A stretch of 64,000 nt of DNA from Combretum micranthum (Eukaryota > Streptophyta > Magnoliopsida > Myrtales > Combretaceae), in contig JAMXBD010003383.1 in NCBI GenBank assembly GCA_024138025.1, forward strand, positions 59,219-123,218, in the 5' to 3' direction. Under the pieces are notes generated by a model. That model was given only the letters and a program-made list of their open reading frames with translations. It searched no databases and was not told where the DNA came from. Both the position numbers and the translations under genes were made by a program. The number at the start of each line of letters is the position of its first letter. The first letter of the stretch is position 1. Below are positions 24,001 through 35,001 of this stretch, in pieces.

Positions 24001-24719
24001 GGGGAGTATTTATAGGAAAATGTGGAGTGATTTTTGTGTGATTAAAATAAAAAAATTGAAGCAAAATTGGGGGGATTGTGAGAGGGGGGCACCGACCATG
24101 TACTATGGGAGGGGGAGGTGATTTATTTTTTTGACTTTTTGATAAATGAAAGATGTAATGTGTAAGGTAGATGTGAAATAAAGTTATGGGAAAGGTAAAA
24201 AGTTAAGTTTATAGGTTATGTAGAGTGTAAGAATAGGTGTAAGAAAAAGTAGAGATAAAAAAATTGTGTAGAATAGTAATGAATAGTGTAATGTAAAGTA
24301 GATATGACTAATAAAGTACCGGTAGTAAGAAAATACACGTATAAATGCAATATCTGTTATTTTTAGCTATCAAAAAATTACGAAATTGATATTTTTGAAA
24401 ACCTTATATTTTTACAAGTCTAACGGTGTATTCGGAATATTTTTACTATTCGGGCTTCCGGACACGTTTTTCGAAAACTGTATCCGATCGGGTTCGAAGG
24501 ACACCCGAATTTCGCAAAACTGAGATTTTTATAAAACCTATGGTCATTACGAACTATTCTAGCTAATTATCCCAACTTCGTTTTCTTGGGCTAAGGAAAA
24601 CGGCAATGCCGGATTTAATTGGATACGGTAAACTAGGGTTTTGTTGACCTTTAGGGTTCCATTTGATTTCCGGTTTAGGGTTTTATGCTAAATCGATTCC
24701 AAAAACTTGGGGGTTTACA
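21069..24719 (-). mobile_element. solo LTR D (Ty3/gypsy), 3651 bp
   Basis: Runs TGTCACGCCCC...GGGGGTTTACA on the plus strand, so it is reversed. The target duplication CTACC is at 21064-21068 and 24720-24724, and LTR G is continuous across it. No internal region. It is close in sequence to C and F along its whole length, including stem-loops (23468-23566), TATA (24007-24014), leader donor at 23848/23847 and a 42-nt block at 21436-21395 on the minus strand. The frames at 23434-24064 are readings of the AT-rich part and leader. Confidence 0.93.
24007..24014 (-). promoter_or_regulatory. TATA box of LTR D
   Basis: TATAAATA on the minus strand, followed by a leader with no ATG down to 23848. Confidence 0.55.
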
Positions 24720-27000
24720 CTACCAAAATCTCTCTTTTCTTTCTTTTACTACTCAATTTTCTACACAATTCCTACACACATAAACACTATTCAAGCTTTT
24801 CTTTTACTTCCACTTTCATACTTTCTTTTAGGTAAAAGTTCTTCCCTATTTCTTTTTACCATGTCATGTAACTTAACATGACCATGGTGTATGTTTCTTA
24901 AACATTCCAATGTTATAGAAGCAATACTATGTTCATGTTTTGTTCTTATTCATGAATAAATTTCATATTATGTTGTTTTGCTAATATGTTGTTATTATGA
25001 TCTTATTATTGTTATTATCATATTCCTAACCTAACTTCTTATATATGTTATTATCTATCTATATATTTTAGAGCCTAAATGCTCACTAACTCATTAACAA
25101 GCTTATTACTATATTTGCTCTTATTATTCCTTTCTTTCTTTTTTTCTTTTTTTTTTTGGGCCAAAGTCCTGAGTTGCCTTGACAAAGCGATGGCTCCCAA
25201 TACTTGACCGGGTTGCCTTGATGAAGCTAAGGCTCTCGATGCTTGATCGGTTACCTTGATGAAGCTAAGGTTCCCAATACTTGACTATAATATCTTGCGT
25301 GTTATTGTTATATTGCTTATTAATATGATCTTGCTTCTTATTTCATCATCTACATACTACATGTTCATGATATATGTATCTACATAATGATAATGTCTCA
25401 ACTATATATAAAGTAGAAATTTTCTTTAATGAAGGAACTTGAAACTAAATTTTCTATTATGTAACTTGTCATTAAATAATGGAGTTATCATCAACAACAT
25501 AGAAATGGAATTATACAACATTTTTTCAAATTGTCTCAAAGTTTTCTCAAATAACAAAGATAGTTTTACCAAGAAAATATAAGAAATAAACACCTTCTTT
25601 TCATAATGTAATAACATAAGTCTTAATAAAATAATTTCTTAGTATTTAAAGTTTTCACAAAAAGCTTGAGATTTAACGTTTTTTCAACTCCATCACAAAA
25701 CTAAAAAAACAAACTAGTTTTTAAAGTTAGATAAAATCAACCTATTAACTTATAAATCCACTTAGAAGAATATAATGATTTTCAAGTTTCTAAGGAAGGA
25801 GTCTATTTTCAAAGAAATAACAAGAATATAATTATGATGAGATCAACCACAAAGAATTTTATCAATAAAGATAATTTCTTTTCAAATAAAATTGGTAGGG
25901 AACTAAAAGACAAAGTTTAGAAACAAAAATTGATTTTAAGGAGTTAATAAACAGGAGTATAAGAGAAAAGGATTCATTTGCTAAAACCATTCTAAAGACA
26001 AATTTATAAATAGGTTATCAACAACTTGATAAACTTTTTCTTGGTAACTTTGTTCTTCTATCACTAGAAGTAAAAATTGCAAAAGACCAAAGTTAAGGAA
26101 AAAATTTATTTTTTTGGAAAAAGAAATGAGAAAAAAAAATAAGAATATACCCATTTATAATAACCTACGAAAATATAAAATTTCTTCAATAAACTTTGAA
26201 AAGAAATTTGTCAAGTTTAAGTTTCAATACTTCAAAATGAATTGTTTTATGAAATAAATCGTTGAGACACTACCATTATAATTTTTGCATATAAAGTGAG
26301 CTTATATATATACTCAAAGGATTTTTCAATCATATATATATATATATATATATATTGCTAAAGGATTTTTGAATAAAGTTGACTTGGAAAATTATTTTGC
26401 AAAATTTGGAAAATTCCATTTTGAATATGTACTGAGGTGTTTAGCAACCCAAATGACCTTATATGTAGGAAATAACCTTATAAATGAATAGATCTTTTCA
26501 AGTAGGTAGAAATCGATATATAATATGCGAAATTCCGAGTTAAAATGAGCAAGTTATGACCATTTTAAATTGAAATTTCACTCTCCGCGAATTTTGACAA
26601 TCTTAATTGAATAGAGTTGCAAGTTTAAGTAGATCTTTCAAGAAATACTCATTTCAGGTATTTCTTTTGTATAGGTGACGTGGAATCCGAGCTACCTTAC
26701 CTGGAGGACTATTTTGACTAAGCAACTTCTGCTAACACAGCCAAGGAGTTTAAATTCTCACAATTATACTTATGTATTTGCTTGTAGCTTAGTGACATTA
26801 GATTTAGGAAAAGATAAAATATGAATGCGCATGTTTTACTTATATCATTGAAGTTATGATAAGTATATTGAGGCGGGAACTGTTAACTAATCATTGTATG
26901 ATTTAGTTTAGTATTGATTGTCTACAAATTCTATGGTCACTTATTAAATGATTCATGCATGACACGTAGTGAGTCACATTACATTCATTACTATACCCTT
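24720..27000 (+). mobile_element. LTR G, second fragment
   Basis: Continuation of G's leader, with a donor-like TTTTAG|GTAAAA at 24831. At 25150-25285 a unit containing CTTGATGAAGCTAAGG is present about three times, in the place where other LTRs carry the stem-loop cassette. A TA repeat sits at 26331-26356. The conserved inverted-repeat block near 26540 and an acceptor-like TAG|GTGACG at 26674 follow. The start codon and GTGAGT donor are mutated in this copy. It breaks at 27000, where element E inserted (CCCTT duplicated). Confidence 0.8.
26331..26356 (+). repeat. TA dinucleotide repeat in LTR G
   Basis: About 13 uninterrupted AT units. A shorter one lies at about 19388-19408 in the corresponding part of the P1 LTR. 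Confidence 0.85.
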
Positions 27001-27692
27001 TGTAAACTCCTAAAGTTTTGAGATTAATTTAAGTTTAAAACCTAATTAGAAAGTCAACCGGAATCCCAAAGTCAGCAAAACCCTAGTCTTTTGCAACCGT
27101 TCAAGTATGGCATTCCCGCTTAAGCAACCCTAGGAAAGTTAGTAAGAGTTTAGTATGTAGAATAGTTCATAATAACCTAAGAAAGCTTAAAAATATCATA
27201 TTAGTCAAACCACGATTCGTTTTGTGCACAACCAGACACAGCTCTGAAAAGCATGTTCTGGGGCTCGCGTTAGTAAAAATATTCCGAATATATCGTAAGA
27301 CTCGTAAAAATATAAGATTTTCAAAAATGTCAAGTTCATAATTTTTTGGTAACTAAAAATATCAGATACCGTAATTATACGAGTATTTTCTTACTATCGA
27401 TACTTAAATTGACATGTCTACTTTACATTACACTATTTTCTACTATTCTACACTATTCATCTATCTCTACTTTTCTTACAACCTACTCTTACAAACTATA
27501 CCTCTATTTCTTACAATTTTTATTTCCAATACAACTTCACATCTTTCATATCTTACTTTTTATTAACAAAAATACAAAAACATAAATTTTCTCTCCCCTT
27601 TACTCCAAAATTGCGCCGGCCCCTCTTTTTTTCCTTTAATTGTTTTATTTTTTCATTTATTTAATTAACACAAAATTCCCCCCACATTTTCC

Positions 27693-27700
27693 TATAAATA
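27693..27700 (+). promoter_or_regulatory. TATA box of E 5' LTR
   Basis: TATAAATA in the shared TTTTCCTATAAATACCCC setting. The corresponding site in E's 3' LTR is TATCAATA. Confidence 0.6.
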
Positions 27701-28093
27701 CCCCCTCTTCCTTCCAATTCTTTCACAACTTCCATACACTAAAATTACTCTCCAAAAATCTCTCCACAAACTCTCTCAAGTTTCTCTAGTTTCTACTTCT
27801 TCTCTAGGTAATAGTTTTAGCTTTCTAAAGTGTTCATTTACTTAGTATGAGCTTAATGTGTGTTTTCTAAATCATGAAGGTTAAAGAAAGCAATAATAAG
27901 TTCATACTTTGTTTTTGTTCATGGATCTAATTTCTTTATGTTGCCTTTATATATATGTTACTAAATATATCTATGTAGCTATATATATATATATATATCC
28001 TTTAGAGAATATAAGCTCATTTGTTTTGCAATTTATTTACTTTCCTTGCAATTCATTTATTTCCTTGTAATTTATTTATTTTCATGTTATCTT

Positions 28094-28180
28094 TAAGACT
28101 AGTCTTTCTAGTCTTAGACTTGTCCTCATCAAGTCAAAACATTTTCTTTTTCTTTATGGGACTAGTCTATTCTTAGTCCC
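28094..28180 (+). other. triple stem-loop cassette (E 5' LTR)
   Basis: TAAGACTAG/CTAGTCTTA with a 5-nt loop (28094-28116), GACTTG/CAAGTC (28117-28135), GGGACTA/TAGTCCC (28158-28180). Arms match those of LTR C while the first loop differs in length and sequence. Confidence 0.6.
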
Positions 28181-28918
28181 GATATCTTGATGAAGCTAAG
28201 GTTCCAATACTTGATTTATTTCTTTACTAGCTTATTCTTTTAAGTTATTATGTTTCCTTATGTTTTCATAATTTTATGATTCATATTCATGCATGAACAT
28301 AATGATTTTTGTCTCAACAAAATAAATGAGGAAAGGTTTTCTTAAAACAAAGATTCTTTTCTAGAAATAAAAGTAGGAAGTAATTTTCTTAAACAAACTT
28401 TTCTAAGAAATCTAGAGGAGTTCTTAAACATACATAGAAGGAACTTTTTGAGTAAATAAAAGTTTTACTAAAACTTCACTTTTTCATCAAGTACTAGAAA
28501 TTCTTTTCATGAAAATGGAATGATCTCAAGAAATAAGGAAATTATTTCTATAAATATAGAATTGTTATTACTTTAAAAAAGTGTTAGAAACTAAGCTTAG
28601 AAAATAAAAATCATTCCTTAGAAACTTAAAAAGACTACGGAAATTAAATTTAGGAAAATAAAATACTTATTTGAAATAACTTAAGATATTTTCAAAACAA
28701 AATAAAAAGGAATTTCTCAAAAGTTCTCAGTTTCCAAAATCTTTAATAGACTTTACTTTTTTATGGTTTGAGACAACTTCATTAAATTCATACATTTTGA
28801 TATGAGTCAAAATATATGTATATACATTTCAAAGGTTTGATAAACTATTATAATATCTATCTCTTCAAAATGAGCTTTTGTTAAAAGAAGGAATTCAAGT
28901 TTGTGACAATTCGTGGTG

Positions 28919-31900
28919 TGTAAACCCCCAAATTTTTGGAATCGGTTTAACATAAAACCCTAAACCGGAAGTCAAACAGAACCCTAGAAGGTCAACAAAA
29001 CCCTAGTTTTCCGTAACCAATTAAATCCAGCATTGCCGTTTTCTTTGGCCCTGGAAAACGAAGTTGGAATAATTTGTTAGAATAGTTCGTAATAGCTATA
29101 GGTTATATAAAAACATCAGTTTTGCGGATTTCGGGTGTCCTTTGAACCCGATCGCACATAGTTCTCGAAAAATATGTCCGGGAGATCGGAATAGGAAAAA
29201 TATTCTGAATACACCGTTAGACTCGTAAAAATATAAGTTTTCCAAAAAATATCAGTTTCATAATTTTTCGGTAGCTAAAAATAACAGATATAGCTATTAT
29301 ATACGTATTTCTTACTACCGGTATTTTATTAGTCATATCTACTTTACATTACAATATTCATTACTACTCTACACTATTCTTTTATCTCTACTTTTTCTTA
29401 CACCTATTCTTACATACTCCATAACCTATAATCTTTACTTTTTACCTTTCCCATAACTTTATTTCACATCTACCTTACACATTACATCTTTTATTTAACA
29501 AAAATAAAAAAAATAAAATCTCCTCTCTCTCCCCATCAATGTGGCCGGCACCCTCTCCCCTCTCTTCCTCATCAATTTGTTTCAATTTTCTTTTATTTTA
29601 ATCACACAAAAATCCCTCCACAATTTCCTACAAATACCCCCCTCCTCTTTCACTTCTTTCACACATTTACTACCCACAAATTTCTTACCAAAACTCTCTC
29701 AATTTCTCCTCTCAAAACTCTCTCAAAATAATTCCACAACAACTTCTACCAACAAACCAAAACCCATAACCACATAACCATACCAAAGTCTTCTTTAGGT
29801 AACCACTCCATATTACTTTCTTCTTCTTCATGTCATGTAACTTTACATGACCATAGTATGAGTTTCCAAAGACTACAAGTTATGGAAGCTACATTATGTT
29901 CATATATTGTTCTTATTCATGCAAATCCATTTATGTTTATGTTGTTATTTTTGCTTTTATTATTGTTAATATATCTAAGTATTATTATCTATATATATAC
30001 ATATTCTTTAGAGCATATAAGCTCACTTGCAATTTATTTAGTCCATGCAAAGCAATTCAATTATTTATTTATTCCATTGTAATTTATTATTTATTCCTTG
30101 TTAAATTAAGACTAGTCTCTAGTCTTAGACTTGTCCTCATCAAGTCAAAACAAGTTTTCTTTCTTTCATTTTATTTTGGGACTAGTCTACTTCTTAGTCC
30201 AGGGAGCGTTGAAAAAATCTAAGACTCCAATACTTGACTCTATTACTTATGTTATTTTATTTGCTAGTATTATCTCATAGTTCATGTTTATTTAAATTGT
30301 TGTCCAAAGTTTCAAGTTCTAAACATAATTGACAAAAAGGAGATTTTTGACACTTAAAATAAGTTTATGTAAAGAAGAAAATCTATGGTTTAAAAGCAAA
30401 AATAAAGTTATCTCTTTTCAAGTTACAAGAAAAAACTATTAAGATTTTAGAAACTACTTTACTATAAAAAGTTCTTAAGTCACATATTATTCACTTTGTT
30501 TTATCAAGAAAATAAACTTTTAGGAATGGATGATTTCTATAAGCATGAGAAAAGAATGAGAAATTTTCAAGTAAAGATTTTGCAAACAAATAGACAAAGA
30601 AATTTGTACAAGAAAAATAAATAGTGTATTTTCTAAAAACTCCAAAATAGTATTAGAACAGGAAACTTAGAAAATAGAAAAATTTAATTTTACTTGGGAA
30701 AAATAATGAAACCAACATAAAGCATTTTTAGAAAACAAAGGAAACAATATATTCATTTCAAGAAATTTACAAAAACAATTTTTGAAAACTATATTTTTGT
30801 AAAAACTTTAAACCGACATTGTTTTATTCAAGAAAAATAATTGGACAACAAAACACTTGAGCATGCTTAAATATGAGTTATATAGATATAAAAAGAAAAA
30901 TTTTCAACTATATAGATAATTAAGTATTTATCAAACAAATTTTGATTTCTTGAACCAAGGTTGTTTTGTGTTAGAAAATTCGTGGTGAACTTTGTCGCCA
31001 CTGTTTCGGGCCCTAAATGATGTAGTTTAACAAAAATAGTTTTGGAAATGGGTAGACCTTCTTGACTAGTAGAAATCGGTATATTATATGCGCGATTCCG
31101 AGTTAAAATGACCAAGTTATGGCCATTTTAAGTTGGAACATTCCTTTATATGAACTTTAACGTTCTTTTGACATTGTTTTGTCAAATTTCAAGAAAATCA
31201 TCAAGGTATACTCATTGTGGGTATTTTCTTTGGCTACGTGACCCCGAGGATTATTACGACTAAGTGGAGTGTGTGAACGACTCATCCACCTAGAGGAATA
31301 GTCGACATGGCATCGTGAGTTTATTTCCATTAAATGCTATACTTGTTGTGCTTGTAAATTAGTTGCATTTTAATTAGGAAAAGATAAATCGATATGTATG
31401 AAAATAATTCTTTGAAAGAATTTTAAGAATATCAGAGCCGGAATTGTTTTAAATGTTTGTTTTAGTATAACATTTGATTTGTATGAAATCCCTTGATCGC
31501 CTTAAATTCAAAAATAATTATGCTATGACTTTATAAATAAATGAATTCATGCATACCACAAAGTGAGTCACATTGCATTTTGGGTTATTATCCTTGGGTG
31601 AGAAGGATAGTAAGCTCATGTTAAAAGCAACCCTTGGCGGGAGATTCGAAAGCGATTGCTTAGCGGCTTAAGGGAAATGCTTGGCAGAAGATCCGAAAGT
31701 AAGGTCAAATCAAGTAGATTCGGAATGCTTGGCAATGAGTGCTCGTAAGCTTAAAACTTTTTAATTAAAACTACTTGTTTTGAGGATAAGTATCACCAAA
31801 CCCCGAATGAGGGCGCAAATCCATTCAACATATAGTTCTCGGAAAACTATATGCTTGTTTGCCCACGTGTTTGTTGCATTACATTTGATTGTTTAAACAA

Positions 31901-32221
31901 CTTGTTTGAAATCTCGTTACAAGAAGTTATTTATGGAAATAATTCTCACTAAGCCTATTAGCTTATACCCCTATAGATATCTTTTGCAGTTTCCCTACTT
32001 ATGGTTAAGGCCACGAGGGCCCTGCGGGCAAGTAATTTCTTTTAGATAAAAGAATTCTAAGATGAAGTTTAGAATTGGAGATCATGTACAAATGTCTTGT
32101 AATAGATTAGTGATAAAAGGGAAATATCCCTAAGTTTGTAAAACCATTGCTATGAATAAATGTTTATTATGAATCCTCTTTTCTTAATATGTTTTTATAT
32201 CTCCTTAAGCTTCATAATTCC
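28919..32221 (+). mobile_element. LTR F, 3'-truncated, nested in E 5' LTR
   Basis: Starts TGTAAACCCCC and follows LTR C closely to AATTCC at 32216-32221, where the sequence switches to the host LTR E. About 0.1 kb of F's end and about 0.1 kb of E are missing compared with intact copies. AATTCC occurs at the breakpoint in both parents, so a deletion at 6-bp microhomology is likely. Its TATA site reads TACAAATA. Mini-exon donor GTGAGT (31315) is kept but the acceptor is TAC instead of TAG. The 42-nt block is 31990-32031. The frames at 29541-30222 are leader and AT-rich readings. Confidence 0.88.
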
Positions 32222-32361
32222 GAGTTAAAATGAGCAAGTTATAGCCATTTTAAGTTGGAATTTCCTCCAATCCGAATTTATCGCAATTTTAAGATAGATT
32301 TAGAGTTTTGAAGAATAGAAATTCTATGAAAGACTCATTGTAGGTATTTCATCTTGTTTAG

Positions 32362-32424
32362 GTAAAGGAGGAACCGAGATCACATTCCCGGAAGACTACT
32401 TCGATTAGGAGCTACTGACATGGA
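32362..32424 (+). other. predicted LTR mini-exon with start codon (E 5' LTR)
   Basis: 63 nt between CATCTTGTTTAG and GTGAGT. The single ATG (32420-32422, context GACATGG) is followed by two bases and then the donor, so it leaves phase 2 like the 8-nt versions in other LTRs. Joining it to 35002, directly or through the 42-nt block, is in frame with gag. Confidence 0.5.
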
Positions 32425-33049
32425 GTGAGTTAATCCTTTACTAATTTACATTTCTTTGTGTATGCTTATAGGTAGTAGCATTAGAAGATAAGGAAAAGAT
32501 AAAATTATTGTGTGATTTGAATTTATGATTGGTTGAATATAAGTTAAGATTATCGAAAGAGGAATTGATAATTAAATTGTGATTCTTGCATTGATATGAT
32601 GAATATTGTATTTTATCACCTTTAACTTGAACTCAACATTAACTGGTTAAATTTATATCGAAAATAATTCATGCATATCATATTTGAGTCGCATTTGTTT
32701 CACTACTATTCTTCGTGTGGGGAAACGAGGTAGTAGTGGTGGCTAGCAGGAGCCGAAAAGTCTACATAGGCCAGTAGGAGCCGAAAAGTCTACAGGGCGA
32801 GCAGGAGCCAGCAAATCTACAAGTATTGATGGTCGTATGGGCTTGTAACCTCCCATCCCTCGACATGGAGGGCGTAAAATCCATGCTATACATGATTTCC
32901 GGTTAATCTTGTGTATTTTATTTGCTCATGTGTTTGGTGCATTTTCATATGATTGTTTAAATACTTGTTTGATTTATGGAAATGTCTTGTAGATGGGAAT
33001 TATCTCACTAAGCTAGATTTGCTTATACCCTTATAACTTTTTGTTACAG

Positions 33050-33091
33050 TATAATTATCTTTGGTTGGCATCGAGGAGCCCCATATGCCAG
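33050..33091 (+). other. predicted 42-nt LTR exon 2 (E 5' LTR)
   Basis: Follows TTTTTGTTACAG with CTCACTAAGC about 45 nt upstream, and precedes GTATGAG. Unlike in subfamily C it is open in the phase delivered by the mini-exon. The same block in the 3' LTR is 42716-42757. Confidence 0.45.
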
Positions 33092-33465
33092 GTATGAGCC
33101 AAAGCCACTAGGAGTTTTAAACATAGACTTCTAAGAAAATCTCTATAGTAGGCTTATGTTATAGTTATGTTTACTTTGTTAATGGTTTAGTTGAATCAAG
33201 ACCATTTAAGACGGGGGAATGCCCCTAAGATGATGTAAGAGTTTGTTGTTTAAATGAAGATTTCATATTTATTTATATAAGTTCTTGCTTGCTTTTATTA
33301 TCTACTTAAATGTAATGCCCTTGTGAGTCTCCTACTATCTTGGAAGCATGCTTTGTATGTGAAATCGAAGCTCCTGCATGACTAAGGTTATCATTCATTA
33401 GCTTTAATATTATATGCGGCGGACTGCCAAGTTTAGGGTACCCTCCGGGACGTGATAGTTTAAGT

Positions 33466-33477
33466 TAGTATCAGAGT
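33466..33477 (+). other. E primer-binding site (degenerate)
   Basis: TAGTATCAGAGT, 8 nt after the LTR end. It differs at two positions from TGGTATCAGAGC, the usual plant gypsy site pairing with the 3' end of initiator methionine tRNA. Confidence 0.75.
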
Positions 33478-33597
33478 GCAAGTTTTAGATAAAAGATAGT
33501 AGAAATAGACTTTAAGATAGATAGTAAGAAGTTAGAACTTAAGCTTAAGATCTGATCCTCTTCTTGTTCTATTTGATAGCTAACCTTCCTCAAAGTA

Positions 33598-34626
33598 ATG
33601 GAAAAATCCCGAAATTTCCTTAAGAACCCAAATGAGACCTTTGTGAACTACCGCCTTAGGTTGAGAGTCTTGTGTGAAGAATTTGTATTAGTTGGAAGAC
33701 CTCGAACCGCCCGAGAAATGTTTAAGTTGTGGAGAAAAGGTTTGAAACATTCCTTATGGAGAAACTTGCCCGAAGAACTAAGATTCGACCGTAAGCAGAC
33801 GAAGGTGGAGTGATGTGGAGGTAATTTATGTGGTGGAAAGGATTATGGTTTTTATGTATGGAGAGACCGTATTGCAAGAGATGACCTTTATCTTAAAGGC
33901 GGAAGGAATCTGAACGGACCCAGACTTTCGAACCTGAACAAGTTAGGACCCCTCTACATCTATGCGCATGATGAGCTGGCAGACCACACGACTGGTTGAG
34001 AGCTGATGCGAAGGAACTTTTCTACTGGTATGCCGCATACAGACGTATTGTCCCCATGGCGTTGGAATGTAGTACCCGACCAAACTCCATCGAAATGCAG
34101 CTGGATGTAATCCCAGATGACGATTTCATCATGGAAGATGCCCAAAGGAATGAAGGAAATGGAGAGATAGAAGGTGACCCTGAAGAAGACCCCGACGAAG
34201 ACCCAAAACCTGAGGAAACTCCATCTGCATCTCTTTGGGAAGACAGTCCCCTAATTCCAAGTCCGGTACCTCCCCGGAGGTTAAGCTAGGATGTTCCCAT
34301 GGAGACAGTTGCAAGAAACAACCCTGTGATGATCTTTGACTCAGAGGAAGAAGGAAGGAGAGATAACCCGCAATGGAGGAATGCTTTTGAACCAAATGGA
34401 TTTTTGAGGAGCAGGTCTCAAACCCCTACCATAGCAGTGGCCCCTGAAGGAGGAAACCAAGAAGGATAGGAGGCAACAAACGACACCACCCAAGGAGAAA
34501 GGATTTCTATGCACGAAGAAATATGGCCATCTCAGGTAGAGATCACCTCGAGGTACAGAGGAAAGAGGATGACCGTAAGTCAGTATCTGCGACAGTTTGT
34601 CAAGAGGCAAAAAGGTTCCTCTAGCT
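33598..34626 (+). pseudogene. extra ORF upstream of gag in E, function unknown
   Basis: About 340 codons in sense orientation between the primer site and gag. The first 72 codons from ATG 33598 read without a stop, then a frameshift near 33810 moves the reading; it is disturbed again before 33990, after which one frame runs 33996-34626 with only two TAG codons (34287, 34467), each explicable as CAG to TAG. The N-terminal part (NETFVNYRLRLRVLCEEF, then MFKLWRKGL) resembles the C-terminal half of a capsid domain in layout. The middle is strongly acidic (runs of E, D and P near codons 45-75 of the second frame) and the tail is basic. I do not recognise the family. Ogre/Tat elements carry an ORF before gag, but chromoviruses normally do not. 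Confidence 0.6.
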
Positions 34627-35001
34627 AGAGCATGAACCTAGCACGATCACCTTGAGGAAGGGAAGATTGAGGAAGGAAGAAGTGAAGAAGATGAGTCTAG
34701 CAAAGCCTTTTTCCTAAGATAAGGATAGGCATATCCTTGCTTGAAATGAATGTTTTTGCTTTTAATGATTATGTTTTAAGTATTTCCTTTTCTAAACAAC
34801 TATCTTTTGCTGAGAATGGTCTTAACCTTCTCAAGACTATGTAAGGGTTACCACCCTCTTCTGTTTTAATGAAAAGTACCTTGTGTTGATAATGATTTTT
34901 GATTTGATTGCCTTAAATATTTCTTGTGCAAATTCCGATATTTCCTATCTTTTTCCCCTTTATAAAGTTTTATGAAGTCTAAAATAAGAATAAATTAACA
35001 G
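34627..35001 (+). other. non-coding spacer before E gag, ending in an acceptor-like site
   Basis: No coding potential seen. It holds a pyrimidine-rich run near 34945-34965 and ends TTAACAG, directly before the first codons of gag. No ATG opens the gag frame here. Confidence 0.5.

Larger units (their letters stand above)
27001..33457 (+). mobile_element. E 5' LTR (contains nested LTR F)
   Basis: Starts TGTAAACTCC and ends GGGACGTGATA (usual terminus GTGACA). LTR F replaces 28919-32221. A TATA box lies at 27693 and the leader donor is CTCTAG|GTAATA at 27807. A stem-loop cassette is at 28094-28180. The mini-exon and exon 2 blocks survive at 32362-32424 and 33050-33091. A short tandem repeat with AGGAGCCGAAAAGTCTAC lies at 32745-32830. 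Confidence 0.93.
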
